From NCBI GenBank assembly GCA_965226855.1, contig CBDDEE010000019.1, forward strand, positions 107,467 to 171,466: 64,000 nucleotides of DNA. The letters run 5' to 3'. Under the pieces are notes generated by a model that did not search any database, was not told the origin of the DNA, and saw only the letters and a list, made by a program, of their open reading frames with translations. Of the stretch, positions 1 through 8,828 are shown in pieces; within the stretch, counting starts at the first letter, position 1; each line of letters opens with the position of its first letter. Made by a program: the position numbers and the translations under genes. Source of the stretch: JAUXJB01 sp965226855 (GTDB lineage Bacteria > Myxococcota_A > UBA9160 > SZUA-336).

Positions 1-1
1 C

Positions 2-58
2 GCCTTCGAGATCCCCGCGCTCGGGGTCGAGCAGCCCTTCACGCGCAGCTCCGATTAG
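2..58 (+). CDS. C-terminal end of an unidentified protein (5' truncated by window)
   Basis: An open frame runs in from the left edge and stops at TAG 56-58, giving an 18-residue tail that ends in PFTRSSD. The frame and the stop just before the next gene suggest the end of a real gene transcribed rightward, but 18 residues are too few to name a family. The only support is codon composition and position. Confidence 0.35.
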   Translation, partial: AFEIPALGVEQPFTRSSD

Positions 59-85
59 GCAGAACTCGGCTAGGGTACGCGCCCT

Positions 86-1183
86 ATGGGATTGCTCGAT
101 GTACCGCGGGACTTCGGCGCGGCGCTGTCCGAGGTCGCCGAGCGCTGGGTACCGGACGCCTGGGTGATCTGCATGATGCTGACGACGCTCGCGCTCGCGT
201 TGGCGTTGTTCGGGGCTGGCGCCGGGCTCGAGCAGACGGTGCTCGCGTGGGGCGCGGGCGTCTGGAACCTGCTCGAGCTCGCGATGCAATTCACCATCGC
301 CCTGGTTGCTGCTCACGCGTGCGTCGCCTCGGGCCCCGTCCACCGCATCTTCGATCGCCTCGCCGGGCTTCCTGACCCGCAGAAGCCGGTGCAGGCGGTG
401 GCGCTGGCGGGCGTCGTGTCGCTGGTGACGGGCTACCTGAAGTGGGCGTTCTGCATCGTCGCCTGCGCGCTGTTCGTGCCATTCCTGTGCAAGCGCAATC
501 CGCGCGCAGACGTGCTACCCGGTGACGGAGACCCTGTTCAACCCCTTCAACCTGGTCTACTTGCTGGTGATCGGCGCCGTCGCGCTGGTCGCGTCGATGG
601 CGCTGCACCCGCGACGCGACGCCCGCACCCTGACGCGCGGCTTCGGCGTGAGCTGGAGCATCAACAGCTACAACGTCGTGTTCCTGGCGTTCGCGCTCGT
701 ACTCCACTGGCGCCCGCTGTCGTTCCTGCGTGCGTGTCGCGACGGCGTCGATGCCGTGTGGGGCATCATCCTGCAGTTCCCTTTCTACGCGGGCTTTTTT
801 GACTCCTGCAGAACACCGCGCTCGGCGCGTGGCTCGCCACCCTCTTCGCCGAGTTTGCCGGCCAGCGCACGTACCCGCTCGTCGTGCACGTGTACTCAGG
901 ACTCATGAACCTGTTCGTACCGTTTGCAGGCTCCAAGTGGCTGATCGAGGCGCCCTTCCTGATCCCAGCCGGTCAGGCGCTATACGTCTCGACGGTCACC
1001 GTCCTGCTCGCCTACGCGTACGGCGACTCGACGACGAACCTGATCCAGCCGTTCTTCGCGATCCCGATCCTCGCGGTTACCCGTATGCGCTTCGGGGACG
1101 TCGTCGGCTACACGTTTCTGATTGCGCTCGCGTGCCTCATGGTCAGTGTGGTCGCGATGTTCCTGATCCCGGTGGACTTCTGA
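86..1183 (+). pseudogene. AtoE-type short-chain fatty acid transporter, frameshifted and internally deleted
   Basis: Three consecutive reading frames together match the AtoE/TIGR00366 short-chain fatty acid carrier, a polytopic inner-membrane protein of about 440 residues. The first frame (86 to about 515) gives the N-terminal helices up to FLCKRNPRADV. The second (from about 518) resumes at YPVTETLFNPFNL, and the third (from about 800 to 1183) continues LLQNTALGAWLATLFAEF to the C-terminus. In the family, roughly 60-70 residues including a conserved loop lie between the first two pieces; they are absent here, so this is a deletion as well as a frameshift. The second frame change follows a T6 run near 794-800, where one missing G would restore GFFGLLQ. 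Family recognition is firm. Whether the lesions are biological is not. Confidence 0.75.
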
Positions 1184-1292
1184 AACCTCGTCAGTCGTGC
1201 GACCGCGCCGGTTGCGGGCCATAAGCGTGTAGTTGGGCCTTCGTGCTCGCCCGACGCTTCGGAGTGGACCTCTCAAGGTTGGCCTTGCAGTA

Positions 1293-1859
1293 CTAGAAGC
1301 CGGGCGTTGCCGAGACACCTGCGAAGTAGGGGTGCAGCAGGTAGAGGACGGCGAACCCCACCATGGCAGCGGTGAGTGGCTTCCATTCGCCCATCAGCCG
1401 CGCCGCCTCGGGTTTCTCCCAGGGGCCGTCGCGTCTGTTGATGAAGAGAATCGCCGCGATGGCCCACAGCCAGAGACCGCCGAACAGCACGAGAGAGCGC
1501 AGCTCGCCGTTCGAGAGCAGATGCGCCGCGCCCCAGGTGGCCAGCCCAGTCAGCTGGGGATGCCGGATTACACGCTTGATGTTGGTGGTCAGTGCCGAGG
1601 CGGCGAACAGGAGAAGCGCGGTGAACATGAGCACATTCGACGCTGCGCGACCCCAGGCGGGTGGCGAGTAGACGGCCGTTGGCAGAGTCGAGCGCCAGCC
1701 GAGCACCATCAGCCCGATCGAGGCGAGGATCGCGAGCGCGAAGACGCCCTGGTATGCCTGGCCGAGTCGTTCGACCGCGCGCGCGCGCAGGGGTGCCCCC
1801 GCGCTCGGTAACAGGTGCACTGCGCTCCACAAGACCACTCCGAGCACGAGCCAGGTCAT
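1293..1859 (-). CDS. nnrU: NnrU family membrane protein
   Basis: A 188-residue integral membrane protein with about five hydrophobic segments. NnrU proteins are linked to nitric oxide and nitrite reduction in denitrifiers and resemble isoprenylcysteine methyltransferase-like membrane proteins; their biochemical role is not settled. Visible features are the N-terminal helix beginning MTWLVLGVVLW, the central NIKRVIRHPQLTG stretch typical of the family, and the later hydrophobic segment containing LWLWAIAAILFINRR. Length fits the family. The start is supported by a GGAG-containing site just upstream. The gene lies 14 bases downstream of the RIC stub on the same strand, so the two probably once formed a nitrosative-stress or anaerobic operon. 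Confidence 0.8.
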   Translation of the reverse strand: MTWLVLGVVLWSAVHLLPSAGAPLRARAVERLGQAYQGVFALAILASIGLMVLGWRSTLPTAVYSPPAWGRAASNVLMFTALLLFAASALTTNIKRVIRHPQLTGLATWGAAHLLSNGELRSLVLFGGLWLWAIAAILFINRRDGPWEKPEAARLMGEWKPLTAAMVGFAVLYLLHPYFAGVSATPGF

Positions 1860-1873
1860 TCTCTCCTTCTCTG

Positions 1874-2050
1874 TCAGGCAGATTGCCGATTTGATCTAGG
1901 ACCTGTCCTGGCGTCAACTCCCGCCGTCTCCGGCCCGCTACTTTTGGGCTTCCGTGACTCCTCGGCGAGGGTCCTCGGGAACAGGACGTTGTTCTCCTCG
2001 TGGATGTGCCGATGCACGTCGGCCTCGAGCTCGGCCAGCTCGGCGTTTGG
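1874..2050 (-). pseudogene. C-terminal stub of an RIC/YtfE/ScdA-type di-iron (hemerythrin-like) repair protein
   Basis: About 30 residues match the C-terminal helix of RIC iron-sulfur cluster repair proteins: ELAELEADVHRHIHEENN followed by VLFPR, holding the last metal-binding HxxxE/H residues of the hemerythrin-like fold. The full protein is about 220-240 residues. Everything upstream (to the right) is missing, and sequence belonging to the helicase gene start begins within 90 bases. After VLFPR the frame runs on for about 30 residues of unremarkable sequence to a stop at 1874. It sits directly upstream of nnrU on the same strand, in line with a lost RIC-nnrU operon. Recognition rests on a short but distinctive motif. 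Confidence 0.5.
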
Positions 2051-2138
2051 GTCGTTGGACCTCGGCCCCTTGCTTTCGTCTTCTGATCGCCCTACAAATG
2101 CGGGTCCGGGGATTGAGGCCCGGATCGGCGGGGGGGAG

Positions 2139-4202
2139 ATGGATCCGAGGGCGATCTTCGACCGGCTCAATCCGGGGCAAGCGGCCGCTGTCCGCTACGG
2201 GATCGACCCGGGCGCAAGGAGTGCCGCGACACCGCCGCTCCTGATCATCGCGGGTGCGGGATCGGGAAAGACCCACACGCTCGCGCATCGGGTTGCCAAC
2301 CTGATTCTGAACGACGCGGATCCGCGGCGAATCCTGCTCCTCACCTTCACCCGGCGCGCGGCGGCAGAGATGACCCGCCGTGCGCGGCGGATCTGCCGCC
2401 AGATTGGGGGAGGGCACGGCGCAGTCGACCTGCCGTGGTCGGGGACGTTCCACGGCATCGCCAATCGTCTGCTACGTCTCCACGCGGACTCGATCGGTCT
2501 CGATCCGAGCTTCACCATTCTCGACCGCTCGGACGCCGCGGACCGCATTGACCTCTTGCGGAACGAGCTCGACTTCGGGCGCACCTCGCGGCGCTTTCCC
2601 CGCAAGGCGACTTGCCTGGCCATCTACTCTCACGCGGTGAACTCCCGAGATCCCCTCGACCACGTACTCGGCCGCGCGTTCCCGTGGTGTGGCCAGTGGA
2701 CTGGCGAGCTGCGAACGCTGTTTCGCGCGTACGTCGACGACAAGCAGGCGCACCACGTGCTCGACTACGACGACCTCCTTCTCTACTGGTACCACCTCAT
2801 GGCAGAGCCGGAGCTGGCTCGGCGCGTTGGGGAGCGTTTCGACCATGTGCTGGTCGACGAGTATCAGGACACCAACGCGCTCCAGGCCAGAATCCTGCTC
2901 GGCCTGAAGCCGGGCGGCGCGGGTATGACCGTCGTCGGCGACGATGCGCAGTCGATCTACTCGTTCCGAGCGGCGACCGTCCGCAACATCCTGGATTTCC
3001 CCCATCAGTTCGAGCCTCCGGCCTGCGTCCTGACGCTGGAGCAGAACTACCGTTCGACTCAGCCCATCCTCGCCGCGTGCAACGCAGTGATCGGGGACGC
3101 CGCGGACGGCTTTCGAAAGGAGCTGTTCTCGAACCGGCGCTCCGCGGAGCGGCCGACCCTGTGCACCGCCGAGGACGAGGCGTGCCAGGTCGACTACGTG
3201 GTCGAGCGGGTTCTTTCGCATCGCGAGGCGGGCATCGAGCTGCAGAGGCAGGCCGTCCTGATCCGCAGCTCCCACCACAGCGATGCCCTCGAAGTGGAGC
3301 TCGCGCGGCGGGACATCCCGTTCAAAAAGTTTGGCGGGCTCAAGTTCCTCGAGGCGGCCCACGTGAAAGACGTGCTCTGCCTGCTGCGCTGGGCCGAGAA
3401 CCCGCGCGACTCGGTCGCCGCGTTTCGGGTGCTACAGCTCCTGCCGGGGATCGGTCCGCGCCTCGCCCGGCGCGCGCTCGATCGCCTCGAGGCAGCGGGA
3501 TTCGACCTGGGCGTCCTGCAAGCCGTGCGGCCGCCTCCCTCTGCAGCGGCGGACTGGCCCGGGCTGTGCAGCCTGCTGCTCTCGCTGCGTGACTCGAGCA
3601 CCGACTGGCACGGCCAGGTCGGCATGGTTCGCAGCTGGTACGAGCCCCAGCTTGAGCGGCTTCATGATGCGGCGCACGTGCGGGCGGCGGACCTGGAGCA
3701 GCTCGAGCAGATCTCGTCGGCCTACCCGACCCGGGAGCGCTTCCTGACCGAGCTCGCGCTCGACCCGCCCGATGCGACGGGGGACGAAGCTGGTCCTCCG
3801 CTACTCGACGAGGACTACCTGGTCCTCTCCACGATCCACTCCGCGAAGGGGCGCGAGTGGGACGTCGTCTACGTACTCAATGCCACGGACGGATGCATCC
3901 CCTCCGACATGGCGACCGAGAGCGCGGAGCAGATCGACGAGGAGCGCCGGCTGCTCTACGTGGCCATGACCAGGGCGCGCGACCACCTTTACCTGATCCA
4001 CCCGCTGCGCTTCTTCCGGCACCACCAGCCCCGGTACGGCGATGGGCACGTGTTCGCCCCTCGGAGCCGGTTCCTTCCCGACGAGATCCTCGACCGTTTC
4101 CAGCGCGATACGAGGGGCCGCGAGCACCCAGCACAGGGCGAGGGAGCGAACTCCCAGATTCACGTGGACGTCGGCGCCCGCCTGCGCGACATGTGGGGCT
4201 AG
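2139..4202 (+). CDS. UvrD/PcrA/Rep-like superfamily 1A DNA helicase
   Basis: A 687-residue ATP-dependent 3'-5' DNA helicase. The ordered SF1A motifs are present: Walker A IIAGAGSGKTHTLAHR near residue 45, TFTRRAAAEM (Ia), Walker B HVLVDEYQDTNALQ (II), VVGDDAQSIYSFRAA (III), TLEQNYRSTQPIL (IV), LSTIHSAKGREWDVVYV (V) and RRLLYVAMTRARDHLYL (VI). The likely role is repair or replication restart. The open frame extends 108 codons further upstream, but that stretch is low-complexity, overlaps the RIC stub and nnrU on the other strand, and lacks helicase homology. I therefore chose ATG 2139, preceded by a G-rich GGGGGGAG site. It is shorter than typical UvrD (about 720), mainly at the C-terminus. 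It converges on the tcu pair. Confidence 0.92.
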   Translation: MDPRAIFDRLNPGQAAAVRYGIDPGARSAATPPLLIIAGAGSGKTHTLAHRVANLILNDADPRRILLLTFTRRAAAEMTRRARRICRQIGGGHGAVDLPWSGTFHGIANRLLRLHADSIGLDPSFTILDRSDAADRIDLLRNELDFGRTSRRFPRKATCLAIYSHAVNSRDPLDHVLGRAFPWCGQWTGELRTLFRAYVDDKQAHHVLDYDDLLLYWYHLMAEPELARRVGERFDHVLVDEYQDTNALQARILLGLKPGGAGMTVVGDDAQSIYSFRAATVRNILDFPHQFEPPACVLTLEQNYRSTQPILAACNAVIGDAADGFRKELFSNRRSAERPTLCTAEDEACQVDYVVERVLSHREAGIELQRQAVLIRSSHHSDALEVELARRDIPFKKFGGLKFLEAAHVKDVLCLLRWAENPRDSVAAFRVLQLLPGIGPRLARRALDRLEAAGFDLGVLQAVRPPPSAAADWPGLCSLLLSLRDSSTDWHGQVGMVRSWYEPQLERLHDAAHVRAADLEQLEQISSAYPTRERFLTELALDPPDATGDEAGPPLLDEDYLVLSTIHSAKGREWDVVYVLNATDGCIPSDMATESAEQIDEERRLLYVAMTRARDHLYLIHPLRFFRHHQPRYGDGHVFAPRSRFLPDEILDRFQRDTRGREHPAQGEGANSQIHVDVGARLRDMWG

Positions 4203-4273
4203 ACTTTGCCCACGAGCTCGGTCTGCCGCGACCTTTCGACAGGGGTTCATCCGACAGCGGCGCACCGGGCCCG

Positions 4274-5383
4274 TCAGTCCGCGCGCACATTTTCCGCACT
4301 GCCGCCCGACTCCTCGATGGAGTTTTGGACGAGGGCCGCGTAGCGATACGCCACGTGGGCGAACTTCCCGTAAGGCAGCGTCAGGAACAGGCCCGCCACT
4401 GCGCCGAGATGTACGGCGAGTAGCGACCCCATCGCGGCTGTGTCTCGCAACGCCAGCAAGGCTAGGCCTGTCAGATTGGTCCACAAGAGCAACACGAGAA
4501 AGGCGACGTCCACCCAGATCATCTCCCGCTCGGCCGGCTCCGGGTCGCTGTGCCACTTGAGGTAGAGCAGCCCGGTGGATCCCACCACCATCGCGACGCC
4601 GCCCAGCGTGCCGAGCGCGACCGGCCAGCTCAATAAGGGATAGGGAGCGGCCCAACCCAGTACGTGCTGAAAGCCAGCCGCCACCGCGCTGGCGGTAAGG
4701 GCGAGGCCGAAGCCGTAGAACACCAGGTGGTGGAGGTGCCTCCGCGCGTGCGAAAAGCGCGCGTCCGGATAGCTGCAGCCGTCTCCTGCCCCCTTCAGGT
4801 ACTTCAGGCCCAGAGCGTCGCGGGTCGCCTGGACGAGTGCGCGAGAGTCGAGCAGCTGGGCGGGTCGGGCACCGATGTCGCGCCAGAAACGGAGCGCCCC
4901 CACGGCGAGGCACGCCGCGCTGAAGAGCAGCATCGCAAGCGCGGGCGCGACCATCGCGGTGTACGGCACGACCGCGTAGAAAGCACCCTCTCCGAGGTGT
5001 TTAGAGAACAGCGTCGTCGGCCCAGCAGACGCGAGCACGAGGAGCGGCACTGCCACGGCGGATGCCGCCGCGACCCACGTGACCCCTGGCCCAACCCAGC
5101 TTCGCAGCCCGGGCCACGTGTAGCGTTCGTAGGTCTGGAGCCGCAGCTTCGCCATGACCTTTGGCACGTTCACGTCGAACTCGTGGGGCGCCGAATACGG
5201 GCAGGCGTAGTAGCAGGCCCGGCATTCGAAGCAAAGGTTCGCCAGGTAGATCAAGTCGGCGTCCGCGAAGCTCCTACGCCGCTCCATCGCCGGAAAGACG
5301 GCGCAGTATCCCTCGCAGTAGCGGCAGGCGTTGCAGATGCGAAGCTGCCGATCCGCGTCGTCGAGCAGGTCACGCGCTTGCAT
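4274..5383 (-). CDS. tcuB: TcuB-like iron-sulfur membrane electron-transfer protein (tricarballylate utilization)
   Basis: A 369-residue protein in the TcuB/CitB family, which reoxidises the FAD of tricarballylate dehydrogenase TcuA and passes electrons to the membrane. The first 80 residues carry two ferredoxin-like cysteine clusters, CNACRYCEGYC near residue 17 and CFECRACYYACP near residue 52, fitting two [4Fe-4S] centres. The rest has about six hydrophobic segments, with histidines such as HARRHLHHLVFYGFG that suggest membrane heme or quinone contact. Its start overlaps the end of tcuA by 14 bases on the same strand, which implies translational coupling. No tcuC transporter of the usual type follows; a GPH-family carrier gene lies upstream instead. 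The substrate is inferred from family and pairing. Confidence 0.85.
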   Translation of the reverse strand: MQARDLLDDADRQLRICNACRYCEGYCAVFPAMERRRSFADADLIYLANLCFECRACYYACPYSAPHEFDVNVPKVMAKLRLQTYERYTWPGLRSWVGPGVTWVAAASAVAVPLLVLASAGPTTLFSKHLGEGAFYAVVPYTAMVAPALAMLLFSAACLAVGALRFWRDIGARPAQLLDSRALVQATRDALGLKYLKGAGDGCSYPDARFSHARRHLHHLVFYGFGLALTASAVAAGFQHVLGWAAPYPLLSWPVALGTLGGVAMVVGSTGLLYLKWHSDPEPAEREMIWVDVAFLVLLLWTNLTGLALLALRDTAAMGSLLAVHLGAVAGLFLTLPYGKFAHVAYRYAALVQNSIEESGGSAENVRAD

Positions 5384-6749
5384 CGCGTGCCGCCTCCCTC
5401 CCGGCGATCCTGCCGAACGTGGTGCCGATCGTCATACCGAAGCCCGCCAGGTAGCCGCGCCCCAGGATGTTGCCCGCCATGATCTCGCCCGCCGCGAAGA
5501 CGTTCTGTGCGGGGCGGCCGTCGTTCATCACCACCTGGGCTCGCTCGGTCACCGCGACTCCCAGATAGGTAAACGTGACACCCGGTCGCAGAGGATACGC
5601 GAAGAAGGGGGGTGCCTCGAACGGGACCGCCCAGTGGCTCTTCGGCGGGTCGAGCCCCTCCGTCCGACAGTCGTCGAGCTGCGAGGGGTCGAATGTGCCC
5701 GGACGGACGCAGCGATTGAACTCGCGTACCGTCTGCTCCAGCGCAGCGGGCGGCAGCTCGAGCGCGCGGGCCAGCTCGCCGAGCGAGTCGGCGCGGATCG
5801 GCGGGAAGAGCGACGGCAAGAAGCGAGTGGCCTGCTTGGCGTCCACGATCGAGTAGGCGAGCTGGTCGGGCTGCCGCGCGATCAGCCCACCCCAGATCGC
5901 GTAGCGCATCGGCCAGAGGTCCTCCCCCTCGTCGTAGAAGCGCCGCGCCTGCTTGTTGACGACGATGCCGAAGGGAATGCTGTCGAGCCGGGTCACGATG
6001 CCGCCGTCGAAGCGGGGTCCGCGCGCTTCGACGGCCACAGCGTGGAACTCGCGCGGATTGCCGACGGGTCGCGCACCCTGGTCGAGCAGGGCACGGAGCA
6101 CGCGCCCCTTGTTGTGGCGCGTGCCGCGGACCGCGAAGTTCGCTGCCGCATCTCCCCAGTACTCCCGAAGCCACGACAAGTTGGCCTCGAAGCCGCCCGA
6201 CGCGGCCACGACTGCGCGCGCCTGGATATCGCAGACGCCCGCTTCGCCGGCGACACGAGCCGCGAGAAAGCGCCCATCGTGAATCTCGAGCTCGCACACC
6301 TCCGCGCCGTATTCGATCTTGACGCCGAGCTTCTGTGCCGTGTCGTAGTAGGCGTTGATCAGCGCCTTCCCGCCCCCGAGAAAGAACGCGTTTGTCCGCG
6401 ACAGGTGTAGCGTGCCGCGCAGTGGAGCCTGCCACTGCACGCGCTGCTCGGGCATCCAGGTGCCGAGGTCGCGGGACTCGCGGATCGCGAGGCGCGCGAG
6501 CGCTTCGTCGGTCTCGCCGCCGGTCACGCGCTGGAGGTCGCTCCAGAACTCGTCGTCGCTATACGGACCGGTCAGGTGGGTACTCGCGCGCTCGTGCGCG
6601 TAGCGGATATTGCGCGTGTGGCGGCTGTTCCCGCCTCGCTCGGCCTCGGACGCGCTCTCGAGCAGCCGCACGCGGGCGCCGGCGCGGCGGGCGGTCATCG
6701 CAGCGCAGAGAGCGGCATTTCCCCCGCCGATGACTAGCACGTCGGGCAT
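5370..6749 (-). CDS. tcuA: TcuA-like FAD-dependent tricarballylate dehydrogenase
   Basis: A 459-residue FAD protein of the fumarate reductase/succinate dehydrogenase flavoprotein type. In characterised systems TcuA oxidises tricarballylate to cis-aconitate. It begins with a Rossmann FAD-binding motif, VLVIGGGNAALCAAMTARRAG, followed by GGNSRHTRNIRYAHE and the central AVVAASGGFEAN segment; the C-terminal end has the second FAD contact region around AGEIMAGNILGRGYLAGFG. ATG 6749 (MPDVLVIGGGN) is chosen because the Rossmann strand follows at once. The open frame continues 51 codons upstream without homology. It overlaps tcuB by 14 bases. Related flavoproteins oxidise or reduce other tricarboxylates or enoates, so the exact substrate is inference. 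Confidence 0.85.
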   Translation of the reverse strand: MPDVLVIGGGNAALCAAMTARRAGARVRLLESASEAERGGNSRHTRNIRYAHERASTHLTGPYSDDEFWSDLQRVTGGETDEALARLAIRESRDLGTWMPEQRVQWQAPLRGTLHLSRTNAFFLGGGKALINAYYDTAQKLGVKIEYGAEVCELEIHDGRFLAARVAGEAGVCDIQARAVVAASGGFEANLSWLREYWGDAAANFAVRGTRHNKGRVLRALLDQGARPVGNPREFHAVAVEARGPRFDGGIVTRLDSIPFGIVVNKQARRFYDEGEDLWPMRYAIWGGLIARQPDQLAYSIVDAKQATRFLPSLFPPIRADSLGELARALELPPAALEQTVREFNRCVRPGTFDPSQLDDCRTEGLDPPKSHWAVPFEAPPFFAYPLRPGVTFTYLGVAVTERAQVVMNDGRPAQNVFAAGEIMAGNILGRGYLAGFGMTIGTTFGRIAGREAARDASA

Positions 6750-6911
6750 CTGCTCCACGTCGCCATTCTCCCGCTTTGGAGACCGCTGCGCACGCCGGCC
6801 GCCGAAAAACACCAGGACGCGCCGGTGAGCTGGGTCCTTCTGCCGATCGGGATTTCTCCCCGGAATCGGGCTCGAGGCGCTCGTAATCCGGGCCGGGTGC
6901 ATCTCTTAGGG

Positions 6912-8769
6912 TCAGACGCCCTGGCTCGCTCCCCTTCGCGAGACGCTGCGCGAGAGCTCGATGTGGGACGCGACGACGTCGTTGGCGATGGGTGCCCTCT
7001 CCATGCGTCGGGCGGCCACCACGCGGATCACGTGGTACAGGCAAAACGCGAGGGCCACGCCGGCGACCGCGATGAGAACGACGGTCCACCACTTGGGCGC
7101 CGTCGAGATCTCGTGCAGGGTCTGGATCACCAGGCGGACACAGACGACGGAGATGGCGAGCGAGAGGGTCGCCCAGAGGGAGGCCCCGAGGACGATCACT
7201 CGGGGGCCCATGCGGCTCGCGCGACGCAGTTCACTGCTCGCGAAGTGGTCGAGGAACCAGCCTGTCTCCTCGTCCACCGCGCGGTCGTGAGGCGGCTGGA
7301 CGAGCTTCCCGGTGAGGGGGTCCACGGCCGACTCGCCGCGCTTGTGCGCCTCGATCCCCTCCAGAACCATTGCGTGAGTCTTCTCATTGATGGGGAAGAG
7401 GAGGAAGATCAGCAGAGAGAGAACTCCGAACAACGCCGGAGCTAGCCCGTAGATGGCACTGATTGCGAACCGAACGGTCTCGCTCTGCTCGACGTTGGGC
7501 ACGTACCCCAGGTTGGCCAGGATCGCGAGCGGGATCCCGGCGCTCGGGATCACCGTGAACTTGGTGATGAAGGCCCATAATGCGCCGTATTGAGCCTCCC
7601 GACGCTTGCCGGTGTACAGCTCGTCGTAGTCGATGACGTCGGCCTGGATCGACGGTCCCAGGAAGATCGCGGGGCCAAACGAGAGGCCTGCCCAGACCAG
7701 AACCACCAGACTGAGGACAAGGTCGCCCTTCCCCAGCGAGAAGAGCATGGCCCCGCCCGAGATCCCCATGAGGCGAGCGACGATGTAGACGGGCTTTTTT
7801 GCCCACGCGGCGAACGATTCGGAGCCAGATGGGCAGCGACAGGAAGCCGCTGGCGAAGTACGCCAGCAGGTAGTAACCGATCCAGCGGGTGGAATCTTCG
7901 GGCTGGAGCACATAGGTCACGAAGTAGGGCGTCATCAGGCCCGGGATTGCTCCAGTGATGGATCCGACGACATAGCTCCCGAGCAGAATTCGGGCCGGGC
8001 GGTTTCGTATCACGCGCCGCATCCCGGGAACCAGCGGGTTCGGTCGTCGCTGGTAGTTCTCGGGTCGCTCGGTGATCCTGTAGCACTGCCAGAAATAGAG
8101 CAGCGTCAGTACGGTCCCGAACGTGAGCGCAAAGATTACGAAGGCTTGGCGTTCGCCAAAGTACGGGATCAGCACCAGCCCCGGGAGCGCCGCGGCGACC
8201 ATCGTGCCGACCAGCGTGAATCCCTCCATCCAGGCGAAGAGGCTCGATCGCTCCTTGTAGTCCGGCGTCAGCTCGGGACCCAGGCCGTAGTGCGGAATGA
8301 CGTACATGGTGTGGAACAAGAAGTAGAGCGCGAAGGTCGCGCCGAACCAGAGGCCGGCGTCCGCGCCGGTCAGCGTCTCGGGTGGGCTGAAGAGCAAGAC
8401 GAATGACACGGCGCAGAGTGGCGCGCCGACAAACATCCACGGCAGTCGGCGGCCCCAGCGCGTGTTCGTGCGATCGGTCAGCCAGCCCATCAGCGGGTCG
8501 GTAATCGCGTCGAACGCACGCGAGACCGCGACGGCCAGGGCGATCATCCCGAGCGGTACTCCGACGACGTCGGAGTAGAAGATGTTCATGTGGATCCCTA
8601 TAGGGATCACCATCGCCGCGCCGGCAATGTTGGGCATGCCATAGGCCAGCTTCGTGCCGAGCGGCAGCTTCTCGCCTACGCCAGCGAACGTAGCCCGCGA
8701 AGAAGCGTCTGGCTTCGCCTCGGCAGGCACCGATTCCGTCGTCGAGGGCGGAACTCTGGGAGCTGACAT
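6912..8769 (-). pseudogene. GPH-family (MFS_2) sodium/proton symporter with a single frameshift
   Basis: A glycoside-pentoside-hexuronide:cation symporter-type carrier of about 618 residues if repaired. The N-terminal frame starts at 8769 and carries the GPH signature region DAITDPLMGWLTDRTNTRWG near residue 90. It continues through several hydrophobic helices to RIVRRVGKK, then leaves frame. The C-terminal frame resumes KKPVYIVARLMGISGG and runs to 6912 with the remaining helices and a long cytosolic tail. The break falls in an A6 run (coding sense) near 7795-7800; removing one A joins RRVGKK directly to PVYIV. The span minus one base is an exact multiple of three, as expected for a one-base insertion. 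It may be an assembly error. The position upstream of tcuAB suggests a carrier for a carboxylate substrate. Confidence 0.8.
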
Positions 8770-8828
8770 GGGATCTTACTCCATCAGCAGCACGCGCGGA
8801 GCGGCGCCTCCCGATCCGCACCGTGTCG

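Noticed and set aside
1815..2138. 108-codon upstream extension of the helicase frame
   Set aside because: It overlaps nnrU and the RIC stub on the other strand, is compositionally antisense-like and has no helicase homology; ATG 2139 has a better upstream site.
2472..3362. Long minus-strand open frame opposite the helicase gene
   Set aside because: GC-rich codon bias makes long antisense frames common. It has no recognisable domain, and the plus-strand helicase motifs cover the same bases.
7790..7805. A6G run in the GPH carrier as a programmed -1 frameshift site
   Set aside because: The downstream frame is reached by a +1 step (one extra A), not -1, so the classic slippery mechanism does not apply; insertion or base-calling error is simpler.
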